Assembly: GCF_963678635.1 (NCBI RefSeq)
Contig: NC_087062.1
Location: forward strand, 4,764,193-4,828,192
From: Symsagittifera roscoffensis
Taxonomy: Eukaryota > Xenacoelomorpha > Acoela > Convolutidae
DNA length: 64,000 nt
Direction: 5' to 3'
The stretch's first letter is position 1, and every line of letters begins with the position of its first letter. The notes beneath the pieces were generated by a model. The model saw only the letters and a program-made list of their open reading frames with translations. It made no database searches and was not told the origin of the DNA. The translations under genes were made by a program, and so were the position numbers. Of this stretch, positions 1 to 10,215 are shown piece after piece.

Positions 1-3000
1 TTTAGAAATGCCAGCGGAACCAAAAATGTACTTATTGATCCAGTCATCTCAAACTTTGTGAATTTTTATCAAAACATTTATCAACCAGAAATTCATCTTG
101 AATCTCAATGATCATTAAGGTCATATCTTTTTAGGCTCAAAATGCATTAAGGTCATATGTTTTTAGGCCCAAAGTGCAGTAAGGCCATTGCCAAGATCAA
201 ATCTGGCGGCTTTGTTGAAATTTTCATGAATGTTGTCACAAACATGCTTTTCAGATGAAAACAGACTTCTTATAGTTTTTGCCTAGAAATGTCTATTAGC
301 GTACCTTGAATAATATTAAGTTATTCAATGTTAGCTTCCCTGGCTTTTTTATCCACAGGTAACGACCACACATTGGACAGTAAATGGCTCAAGTTCGAAT
401 CCAGCCAGGACTAGTTTTTTCAAAGATGAAAATGTTCAGGTTAAGAAAATGAATCATCGTCTGTCTGCTTATATTTGCTCGGATTTTGTGCCTTATCAGC
501 AGCTATTCACTATTCTTGAACAATTTCCTCGGTGAATGAAAGCGTTTTGATTCATTTCTGTTTTTCGTAAAAGCATCAACTCAAGAGACACATTTTTATG
601 TCTCTTGAGAGAAACACATTTTTTTTGTTTGAGTACTGTCAAGGGCGTAAAAACTAAGAACGCTCAACAACATTTTTAGACCCGCAATAGCTTGGATTAT
701 CTTTGAAATCGAATTCAGATTCTTTCAAAGATTGTAACTGAGAGTATCTGCTAAAGTAAAGAGTAGTCGAAAATTTTTATAACAAATAGACTTTTCAGAA
801 AACAGAAAAAAATGGGGTTCATTTTGCACTAGTGCACATTGTTTTCCGATTCATTTTCTAGTTAATTTCAAAATAATTTTGCTAAAAAAAAACAATTTAA
901 AATGACCCAGCTGGATCTTGCAAATAGCGCCCTAACTGTGTGACGAGTTTATTTTTTGGGGGGAAAATTTAATCTAAATAAATCATTCTTTTTTTTGCGC
1001 TGAATTGAATAGAACATCTGGTCAAGAGCTTCTCTTGCAAAATCACTGGAAACATTTGATTCACTAGTGGAGAAAATTAAGCGCGGATTTCATTTTTCTA
1101 TCAAAATTCCGTTTTTTTAAAGTTGTACTATCAACCAAAAGATCATAATCAAAGCTACACTCTATAAATCTCAAACAATTTTATTTCAGGAATGGTCAGA
1201 ATTTTTTGATCTGAGGTTGCCATTTTTCACCATTTGCAATAAAGTTTTTAAAATGCTTGAACGTGTAAAACACAAATAATTTCAGTGAAAGAACACATTA
1301 TTTAAGCTGAAGAATTCATTTTTTTTGCTGAGAAGGTTACACAACACATAAACTTGTTTCTATTCCCCTTATTCAAAAACTCTAACTTTAATGCAAAATT
1401 TAGTTAAGATGGTGACAGTTTACAATTTTTTACCCGGGAAAAACAGGTAAATCCTCAAATAAAAAACGGTCAAAAAAGTTATTTCTGGTCTAGATTTGTT
1501 ATTGGTCTTGTTAAGAGCCACTAAACGTAGTCATTGTGACTTTTTTCCAGGCTCAAGGTTTAAAATTTTCTAATAACTACAGATGTGCAATCATACATAT
1601 TGTTGCAATCATGATTGAAATGTTGTAATTGTGCTCTCCAAATACGAACGTGAAAAAGGCGCAGTTAAATCTGAATGAGTTCTAGTTTTAGAAAATTTTA
1701 ATTTTTAGAAATGCCAGCGGAACCAAAAATGTACTTATTGATCCAGTCATCTCAAACTTCGTGAATTTTTATCAAAACTTTTATCAACCAGAAATTCATC
1801 TTGAATCTCAATGATCATTAAAGTCATATCTTTTTAGGCTCAAAATGCATTAAGGTCATATCTTTTTAGGCCCGAAGTGCAGTAAGGCCAATGCCAAGAT
1901 CAAATCTGGCGGCTTTGTTGAAATTTTCATGAATGTTGTCACAAACATGCTTTTCAGATGAAAACAGACTTCTTATAGTTTTTGCCTAGAAATGTCTATT
2001 AGCGTACCTTGAATAATATTAAGTTATTCAATGTTAGCTTCCCTGGCTTTTTTATCCACAGGTAACGACCACACATTGGACAGTAAATGGCTCAAGTTCG
2101 AATCCAGCCAGGACTAGTTTTTTCAAAGATGAAAATGTTCAGGTTAAGAAAATGAATCATCGTCTGTCTGCTTATATTTGCTCGGATTTTGTGCCTTATC
2201 AGCAGCTATTCACTATTCTTGAACAATTTCCTCGGTAAATGAAAGCGTTTTGATTCAATTCTGTTTTTCGTAAAAGCATCAACTCAAGAGACACATTTTT
2301 ATGTCTCTTGAGAGAAACACATTTTGTTTGTTTGAGTAATGTCAAGGGCGTAAAAACTAAGAACGCTCAACAACATTTTTAGACCCGCAATAGCTTGAAT
2401 TATCTTTGAAATCGAATTCAGATTCTTTCAAAGATTGTAACTGAGAGTATCTGCTAAAGTAAAAAGTAGTCGAAAATTTTTATAACAAATAGACTTTTCA
2501 GAAAACAGAAAAAAATGGGGTTCATTTTGCACTAGTGCACATTGTTTTCCGATTCATTTTCAAGTTAATTTCAAAATAATTTTGCTTAAAAAAAAACAAT
2601 TTAAAATGAACCAGCTGGATCTTGCAAATAGCGCCCTAACTGTGTGACGAGTTTTTTTTTTTGGGGGAAAATTTAATCTAAATAAATCATTCTTTTTTTT
2701 TGCGCTGAATTGAATAGAACATCTGGTCAAGAGCTTCTCTTGCAAAATCACTGGAAACATTTGATTCACTAGTGGAGAAAATTAAGCGCGGATTTCATTT
2801 TTCTATCAAAATTCCGGTTATCAAGAATGTTTTCGGCATGATGTTAAAGCTTTTTTTTGAAGTTGTACTATCAACCAAAAGATCATAATCAAAGCTACAC
2901 TCTATAAATCTCAAACAATTTTATTTCAGGAATGGTCAGAATTTTTTGATCTGAGGTTGCCATTTTTCACCATTTGCAATAAAGTTTTTAAAATGCTTGA

Positions 3001-4110
3001 ACGTGTAAAACACAAATAATTTCAGTGAAAGAACGCATTATTTAAGCTGAAGAATTCATTTTTTTGCTGAGAAGGTTACACAACGCATAAACTTGTTTCT
3101 ATTCCCCTTATTCAAAAACTTTAACTTTAATGCAAAATTTACTTGAGATGGTGTCAGTTTACAATTTTTTACCCGGGAAAAACAGGTAAATCCTCAAATA
3201 AAAAACGGTCAAAAAAGTTATTTCTGGTCTAGATTTGTTATTGGTCTTGTTAAGAGCCACTAAACGTAGTCATTGTGACTTTTTTCCAGGCTCAAGGTTT
3301 AAAATTTTCTAATAACTACAGATGTGCAATCATACATATTGTTGCAATCATGATTGAAATGTTGTAATTGTGCTCTCCAAATACGAACGTGAAAAAGGCG
3401 CAGTTAAATTTGAATGAGTTCTAGTTTTAGAAAATTTTAATTTTTAGAAATGCCAGCGGAACCAAAAATGTACTTATTGATCCAGTCATCTCAAACTTTG
3501 TGAATTTTTATCAAAACATTTATCAACCAGAAATTCATCTTGAATCTCAATGATCATTAAGGTCATATCTTTTTAGGCTCAAAATGCATTAAGGTCATAT
3601 GTTTTTAGGCCCAAAGTGCAGTAAGGCCATTGCCAAGATCAAATCTGGCGGCTTTGTTGAAATTTTCATGAATGTTGTCACAAACATGCTTTTCAGATGA
3701 AAACAGACTTCTTATAGTTTTTGCCTAGAAATGTCTATTAGCGTACCTTGAATAATATTAAGTTATTCAATGTTAGCTTCTCTGGCTTTTTTATCTACAG
3801 GTCACGAACACACATTGGACAGTAAATGCTCAAGTTGGAATCCAGCCAGGACTAGTTTTTTCAAAGATGAAAATGTTCAGGTTAAAAAAAATGAATCATC
3901 GTCTGTCTGCTTATATTTTTGCGGATTTTTTGCCTTATCAGCAGCTATTCACTATTCCTGAGCAATTTCATTGGTAAATGAAAGCGTTTTGATTCAATTC
4001 TGTTTTTCGTAAAAGCATCAACTCAAGAGACACATTTTTATGCCTCTTGAGAGAAACACATTTTCACATTTTTTTTGTTGTTTGTTTTAGTACTGTCAAG
4101 GGCATAAAAA
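1..4110. repeat. Tandem array of a ~1.7-kb unit, about 2.4 copies
   Basis: The same sequence restarts at 1, 1704 and 3443, giving unit lengths of 1703 and 1739 bases. The third copy runs only to about 4110 and then departs into unrelated sequence. Copies 1 and 2 are nearly identical, while copy 3 has more substitutions and small indels. Copy 2 carries an extra stretch near 2815-2855 that copy 1 lacks. Each unit contains a pyrimidine-rich stretch ending in CACAG, followed by about 60 codons open on the plus strand (335-535 in copy 1) in copies 1 and 2 but shifted in copy 3. The array starts at the window edge, so it probably continues to the left. I recognise no gene in it. Confidence 0.9.
580..609. 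other. Perfect 11-bp hairpin, repeated in each tandem unit
   Basis: CTCAAGAGACA and TGTCTCTTGAG flank an 8-base loop. The hairpin recurs at 2283-2312, and at 4022-4051 with one stem mismatch. It lies about 50 bases after the end of the 60-codon open stretch in copies 1 and 2. It does not match the histone 3' stem-loop. Function is unknown. Confidence 0.7.
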
Positions 4111-4545
4111 TTAAAATTTTGGAACTTCACTGCTCGAAGTTTGTCTTGACGATTTTTTTGATTTTTTTTGTTTTTGGCTCAACGGGCGTTTATCTAATTG
4201 TTGTCGGCGAAGATGCAAATTGTTTCGAATTAGTGGCTTCCATTTCATTTTCTGTTTGCTAGCTAGCAACGTTAAGTTTGTTTGGTATCGCAAGTGGCGC
4301 AAGGCCTAGCTTCGCCTCTATCTAAAAAATCCTTACAATCCAGATTTCTCAGTTTTGGTTAACTATTCAAAATGCAGCATTTATAAAAAAATTCTTAAGA
4401 CTCAAAGAGATTTAGTTTTTTCATCAAAGTCTTGATTTTCGTGAGTTTCAGCTACCAAAAAGGATGTTAACAGTATTTTCTTTGGTGGCGTTCTGTTTCT
4501 TGAGTGCAATGTTTCTTTCAGTGAAAATCACTGAGGTATCGACTA
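4111..4545. other. Unassigned AT-rich spacer
   Basis: This stretch lies between the tandem array and the fold-back element. Short open stretches occur on both strands, but none has a recognisable domain, splice context or repeated counterpart. It ends at the TA dinucleotide (4544-4545) that forms one target-site copy for the next element. Confidence 0.4.
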
Positions 4546-5286
4546 CAGTGCTGATTTAAATTAACCGGACAAAACGCGATTTGAAATAAAAACTTGAAAT
4601 TTAAAACGCATTTTTCTCAAATTGGGTTGAGTTTAGGTGAAAACTTATGAAGACAAAACTTGCTTAGAATTTTAGCAGAATTAATATGGTGTAATTTGTT
4701 TTGGGAAATTCGGGTCCGAAATTTTACCCCAAAAATGGGTCATTTTGGCTTTTCCTAGTTAATAGAAAATTACGCCAAAAGTACACAGTCAATCACAGAC
4801 ATAATTATATCAAAATGAGCCCCTTACGTAGCCCAACAAACTTTATGAAAGTTATTTTCTCCAAAAAAAATTGAAAATTGTTTAAAAATTGTTTTTAAAT
4901 AAAAAGTTGGTATTTTATATAGTAAAAATGACCTTTTTTGTCTATCAAACAAAAATAAATTAACTTATACAACATTTTGGAGATTATAGCCTTCTTAAAG
5001 TTTGTTGGGCTACGTAAGGGGCTCATTTTGATATAATTATGTCTGTGATTGACTGTGTACTTTTGGCGTAATTTTCTATTAACTAGAAAAAGCCAAAATG
5101 ACCCATTTTTGGGGTAAAATTTCGAACCCGAATTTCGCAAAACAAATTACACCATATTAATTTTGCTAAAATTTTAAGCAAGTTTTCTCTTCATAAGTTT
5201 TCACCTAAACTCAACCCAATTTGAGAAAAATGCGTTTTAAATTTCAAGTTTAACGAGTTTTGTCCGGTTAATTTAAATCAGCACTG
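4546..5286. mobile_element. Fold-back MITE with Tc1/mariner-like ends
   Basis: Two arms of about 320-330 bases (roughly 4546-4862 and 4976-5286) are reverse complements with scattered mismatches, around a centre of about 110 bases. The outer ends begin CAGTGCTGATTTAA and are flanked by TA on both sides (4544-4545 and 5287-5288). CAGT-type termini with a TA target duplication are characteristic of the Tc1/mariner superfamily. The element has no transposase frame, so it is non-autonomous. The 81-codon minus-strand open stretch inside it is a by-product of the fold-back arms. Confidence 0.85.
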
Positions 5287-5788
5287 TATTCAGTGACCGT
5301 TTTCACATCGAATGTTGCTGGAGCCGGCATGGATTCCTTTCATTGACATCAAATTCATGGGCAGCTGGGGCTCTATGAAACTACTTTCAATGGACTCGGA
5401 AAAACAGGGTGGTGAAATGGAGCAATCGTTGACAAAACATCTGAATTTAATTACCCGTACTTACAGTAAGACGCAATCAGACAACTCAAAGGTATAGGGG
5501 CTATGTCTCTCGGCATAATATGCAAACGGCAGAAAATTTTCAACCAATTGGATTATAAATTTTTAAACTAACAAAAACTCTTTAAAGCTTCTCTGATGTC
5601 TTTTAGATTTTTGGTTACTGAATTCTAATTGGGTTTTGTTAATTCATTTCGTTCTTCTGCCATGTCGAATTTTACTTTAAAAAATGAGAAAACCCTGAAA
5701 TTTCACAATTCACAAATTCGAGCAGAAAAGTAATGAAATTAGACAGTTTGGACTAATCAATACATAGAACGCGTTGATTGGCTGAAAA

Positions 5789-6216
5789 CAGGGGCGGATC
5801 TAGAATTTTCTCGAGGGGGGGGGGCGGATTTTCAAAGAGAAATCGAAACTTTTGACGACCTTTTTTTTTAAATCGACCAAATTGATTTTTTGAGCTCTCC
5901 CAAACCACTGTTTTGCCCCTATTTTGGCAAAATTTTCTGCGCCGCAGGCAAATTTTTGAAAAAAAAAAAACAGTCAAAAAAGGCGTTTTTAGGCACTTTT
6001 TGGAAAATTTTGACCAAAAAAAGCGTTTTTTTCGGCGCGCCATCCCCCCTCAAAATTAGTAAATATTGGCGCCCAAGGCGCCTTTAGAAAAATTTTAGGG
6101 TCGGGCGGCCAAAAGTGGATTTCTTAAAAAGGACCAAAGGGGGGACCCTTTGGATCGGCAGGGTGTTGAATCCCTGAGGGGGGGGGGGCGGACGCCCCCC
6201 CTCAAATCCGCCCCTG
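5789..6216. mobile_element. hAT-like MITE, CAGGGGCGGA family, long form
   Basis: The element starts CAGGGGCGGATCTAG and ends TCCGCCCCTG as an inverted terminus. An exact 8-base target duplication GCTGAAAA flanks it at 5781-5788 and 6217-6224. CAGGG-type ends with 8-base duplications are typical of hAT transposons. The diverged duplicate at about 9046-9056 shows the same flanks without the insertion. The 428-base body has no transposase. Open stretches through it recur in other copies of the family only because the element sequence is shared, so I do not treat them as genes. Confidence 0.9.
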
Positions 6217-6578
6217 GCTGAAAATAGTCGGATATTGGTCTTTCTGTCATGTGGAGAAACCCCGAAGTTAGACTGCCGATAAAAGACAAAGCAGAAAAAA
6301 AACAGTTTTTCATTCTTCCAAAAAAATATTGTTTCTTAGCAGCAAGTTCTTAGCAGCCACTTCGAGATAAAATTGAGAAAAAATTAGTTTTTTTCCGGTT
6401 AATGATCAGTTTCACTTCACGTACAGGACAATTTCGAAAGGGGAAGAGTTGAAAAACATGTCAAAAGGTCGGTCCGATGTAGAAAATAGTGTTCCGCTAA
6501 GATGGCACTGGGAGACGGAACAAGTGGAAATTGAACAGTATAATTATTCGAAAAACGACAATTGACATAGCTTAGGAT

Positions 6579-6586
6579 TATAAATA
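6579..6586 (+). promoter_or_regulatory. Candidate TATA box in duplication copy 1
   Basis: TATAAATA is conserved at the matching place in the second duplicate (9426-9433), as is the sequence downstream of it, while the surroundings have diverged more. This suggests a promoter. No coding exon can be firmly tied to it. Confidence 0.35.
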
Positions 6587-7139
6587 TGCGAAGCTCACAT
6601 TCAATTGTTGGCTTAGCGGTTCATTCAGCAAATTCATCAATATTACTATTTCTGGTCCTTGAGAGCAGAAAGTGTCTTGGCTAACATGTTAGCTTTTGCA
6701 TGAACTCATTATAATGATTTTGAAAATGAAAGTGGCGAACAAGACAGACTTATCCAAAAACTAAACATTTTTACGACACCGGCAAAGTTTTTGAAATTCC
6801 TCATTGCAGCTTAAACAGTTATTGAAAAATTCTTTATTTGATATGTCATTAGAACTCATCTTTTTTTGTCCGTGGTTCCTAATTTTGGGCGGATAAAAAA
6901 AGAAGTTCAAAGCGGTCATCATTTTCCTTGTTTGGAACTACAATATAGATCGTGCAAATAAGAACAAAAAATTAATTTCAGCACTAACAAATAAGTGGGT
7001 TGTTTGTTTGATGGAGTATGATTGGTTAGTATTCAATATTTCGTAGTGATTAAACATCTAAATAATAACCAATAAAAAAATCTAGTTTGGATCTGGTTCC
7101 ACCCATCCGGGGCTTAAAGAGTTTTTTGTTCTTTGACAT

Positions 7140-7469
7140 TCATCTGTAATAGAGGATTGATGATGTTCGTTTGTATTTCGTGAGCATCATTTCTGTTCCG
7201 TTCTTGGAGAAGGGTATCTTATCCGTCGGCTCCAGGAAGTTGGAATTGTCGATATCAGTCTGTCATTCGACAATGACTGTGACCGCCAATTGTTGTTTGT
7301 TTCTGGAAATCGATCTAATTTCTAAATGGTTTGTTATGATCTTTTGTTCCTGCTTTATAGAGAACGGTGTTTCAATCTCGTTTGGGAATTCGGTCAAACT
7401 CTTTTCAATTTCCTTTTCCAATTTGTTCATCCGAGGCTTTTGAAGTGTTTGGCTCAGAAAGCCATTCAA
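7140..7469 (-). pseudogene. Possible coding fragment interrupted by one in-frame TGA
   Basis: Read on the minus strand, about 68 codons rich in Lys, Glu and Leu (for example MNKLEKEIEKSL, then ITNHLEIRSISRNKQQL) run to a TGA at 7263-7265. The same frame then continues for about 40 further codons (starting QTDIDNSNFLEPTDKIPF) to a stop at 7140-7142. Composition on both sides of the TGA is protein-like and without low-complexity bias. This fits a decayed exon or gene fragment. I recognise no domain and see no convincing splice sites, so chance remains possible. Confidence 0.3.
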
Positions 7470-8659
7470 TACTCTTAATCAATACGCTTTTAACTAATAG
7501 AACACTTTGACAACATAAGTCAGCTTGAAGTTCTCAGATTGCAAAAACTAACTGATTTTACTCTTAAAAGTACTTTCAAAAATAGCTGAAATGAGTGAGA
7601 ATTTGTCGTTGTCAAAAAAGCTGACTTCAGCAAAATATATTGCGCGACCCGTTTGGAGTTGGATTTGTAAACATTGCTTATCGCTATTGAACTTGCTTAT
7701 CGCTATATTGAATATGACTGTAAATTTTTATTACTCAACACTCATATTCCATAACCTACATTTAGATTAATTACTGTCAAATTTGACTGTCTGCAGCCCA
7801 AACAGTTGTTGATAGAATTATTGAACTATTGATCTTTTGAGATTTAGAAAAAAAGTCGTAGGATCAGTGTTATACTAATTAGTTCCACGAAGCTTTCCAA
7901 CCAAAAGTAAAGACGGTGTGCTCTATCTGAAAGTACCTGATATGAGATTACCTGAAAGTTGGAACTCATCTGGTGCGAGCAGCGAGTCTAAATTACAATT
8001 AAATTACTAGTTTCGATAAATGAATTAATTTTATATGTATCAACAAATCCGGCACAAAATTTCTAAAAAGTAGAGATGAAATTGTTGACTCATTTAAATC
8101 ACGGGCAACATGATGCATAATATAACTGACTGTTATCCAAAAGATAAGATTGGTTAAGCACATGTTCTGTCAAAACGCAATCAACTCATCGAAAACTTGT
8201 TATCCAAACAACTTTTTTAATAATTTCACAAAAATTGAGCACGTTTTGCAAGAATGTCTCAGCAAGAGTGGTTCCGAAGATGACAGTTTATCCATAGACA
8301 ACAATTTTTACATTCATTGTAAAATTTCTCAGGAAACAGACTTACAGCAGAACAAACTTGCATATATTGAAATACTTTAACACGTGCGTCGAGCCATTGC
8401 TACATTGCCACAGGACGCAATACACGTGAATTGTACTGTGTCGATTATACGTTGCTTTGTCGACAAAAATGCGGTCGGTTTGGTCTGAACACAATTTTTG
8501 TTACTTATACGTGGTAACAAGCAAAAATGCAATTTTTCTTTGATGATTTTGTATGTTTGTTTGAAGTTTTGGCTTGTAGTTTCTTATGGAATTTCAAAGC
8601 TCGCTGTTTTTCTTTTAAACATTTTTTAAAACTGTTTTTGGAGTTTTTAAAGTTAGAAA
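7470..8659. other. Unassigned spacer between the two duplicates
   Basis: I see no repeat family here. One plus-strand open stretch (8150-8380, 76 codons starting at TTG) has a protein-like composition but no recognisable motif, start context or splice sites, so I leave it uncalled. Confidence 0.35.
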
Positions 8660-9017
8660 GGTGGTGAAAAGGAACAATTGCTGACAAAATAACTAACTTT
8701 AATTTTCAAGTACTAACCGTAAGGCGCAATCAGGCAACTCGAAGGTATGGGGGGCTATGTCTCTCGGCACAAAAAGCAAACGGCAGTGTATTTCCAACCA
8801 ATTGGATAATGAACTTTTAAAATATACCTTAAACTCTAAAAAACCTCTCTGATGTCTTTTAGATTTTTGGTTACTGAATTCTAATTGGGTAATGCTTAAG
8901 TCATCCGGGTCTTCTGTCGTCGAGTTTCAGAAATGTGATCTTCCTCATTTCAGAAGGACCTGAAAATTAACAACCCACATATGTGAGCAGAAATGTAATG
9001 AAATCAGTCAGTTTGGA

Positions 9018-9046
9018 CCAATCAACGCATAGAGCGCGTTGATTGG
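9018..9046. promoter_or_regulatory. Perfect inverted pair of CCAAT boxes
   Basis: CCAATCAACGC (9018-9028) and GCGTTGATTGG (9036-9046) form an exact 11-base inverted repeat with a 7-base spacer. It lies about 380 bases upstream of the TATAAATA box at 9426. The right half is conserved in copy 1 (around 5770-5780) and the left half has decayed there. CCAAT motifs are classical NF-Y sites; a promoter role here is inference. Confidence 0.4.
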
Positions 9047-9425
9047 CTGAAACTATTCGGTCATCGGTTTTTCTGTCGTGTGGAATAACCCGGAAACTAG
9101 ACTGCCAATAAAAAGACAAAACAGAAAAACAGTTTATCTGTCTTCCAAAAAAGTCGTTTCTTAGCAGAAATTTCTCAGCAGCCACTTCGTGACTAATTTG
9201 AAAAAATGAGATTTTTCTTGCGATTGATCAATTTAACCTGCAGGAAAATTTCGAAAGCAGAAGAGTTGTCGAAAGCAGAAATTTTCGAAAGCAGAAGGAA
9301 AATTTCAAAAATGTCGGGCCGATAAAAAAAATTAGAGCCCACTAAGATGGCATTGAGAGAGGGAGAAGAAGTGGACATTGAACAGTATAATTATTTGAAA
9401 AATAGTAATTGACGTAGCTTGGGAT

Positions 9426-9433
9426 TATAAATA
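9426..9433 (+). promoter_or_regulatory. Candidate TATA box in duplication copy 2
   Basis: TATAAATA sits at the position matching 6579-6586, with conserved sequence on both sides. The downstream transcription unit is not identified. Confidence 0.35.
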
Positions 9434-10215
9434 TTCGAAACTCACATGCAAATGTTGGCTTAACAGTTCAGTCAGTAAATTCATCATCATTACTTACTGG
9501 TCATTGAGAAAAAATGTCTTGCCAGCTTAGATATCAGGTTTGTTTTTGTTTTGCTTACCGTTTCCGAGATAAATAACAATCATCAAAAAAAAATTTCTTT
9601 TGAATCTCGAATTTTAAGTTTTTTTTTGCAAAAGTGCAATTTTATAAAAATTAAATTTTAATCGGAGCAAGAATATTTGTTGGTGAACAATTTTATCAAA
9701 AAATTGACTAGTTTATTTTGTATTTACTTTGACTTTAAATTATTAACTAAGTAATTTGAGACAACGACTGATAGTTTGTGATTTTTTCTGTTTGGGAAAT
9801 TTTGCTGAGCGTTTTCTCTGGTTTCCAAGATAAGAAAACAACCATTAAAAGTTTTCTGGTTTTTTGAGTTTCACCTCTTTGGGGTTTTGTTGGGAATTGA
9901 GAATTTTTTCTACTTGCCAGTGCTACTAAAATTTTAAGTGTGTTAGCTTTTGCATGAAATGATTTTGATGTGACCATGATTTTGAAATTGAAAAGTACGT
10001 GGCAAACAAGACAGAAAAATACAAAAACTAAACATTTTACGATAATGTCAAGCTTTTTGAAACTCCTCATTGCAGCTCAAACAATTATTGAAAATTTTTG
10101 ATATGATATGTCATTAGAACTCATCTTTTTTGTCGGTGGTTCCTAATTTTGGACTGATCAAAAATGAAGTTCAAAGCGGTCATCATTTTCCTTGTTTGGA
10201 ACAACAAAAAAAATC

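Larger units (their letters stand above)
5409..6960. repeat. Direct duplication, copy 1 (interrupted by a MITE)
   Basis: This block aligns in the same orientation with 8660-10215. Matching landmarks include the GGTGGTGAAA start, the CTATGTCTCTCGGCA motif, the GCGTTGATTGG site, the TATAAATA box and the segment ending at CCTTGTTTGGAAC. Identity is moderate with many indels, so the duplication is old. Copy 1 is interrupted by the hAT-like MITE at 5789-6216; copy 2 retains the uninterrupted sequence. An open stretch at 5312-5497 looks weakly protein-like, but its counterpart in copy 2 has stop codons. Confidence 0.8.
8660..10215. repeat. Direct duplication, copy 2 (no MITE)
   Basis: This is the partner of 5409-6960. 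It lacks the hAT-like insertion: the sequence GATTGGCTGAAACTATTCGG reads straight across the target. It has gained about 400 bases of T-rich sequence near 9520-9910 relative to copy 1. ATG at about 9513, 80 bases after the TATAAATA box, opens a short peptide followed by a GT, but copy 1 has GTG at that position, so a conserved first exon is not supported. Confidence 0.75.

Noticed and set aside
330-420. tRNA or SINE: GTTCGAATCC followed by a T-run, with CCTGGCT and AGCCAGG flanking
   Set aside because: The sequence resembles a pol III B box and terminator, and the flanks could pair. However, the T-arm cannot form, no good A box lies at the right distance, and copy 3 has lost the motif.
5753-6313. 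Open frames through the CAGGGGCGGA element (both strands)
   Set aside because: The same peptides recur in every element copy, including clearly decayed ones, and overlap on both strands. They reflect the shared transposon sequence, not selection on a protein.
8150-8380. Plus-strand 76-codon open stretch
   Set aside because: It starts at TTG, shows no motif and has no partner in the duplicated block.
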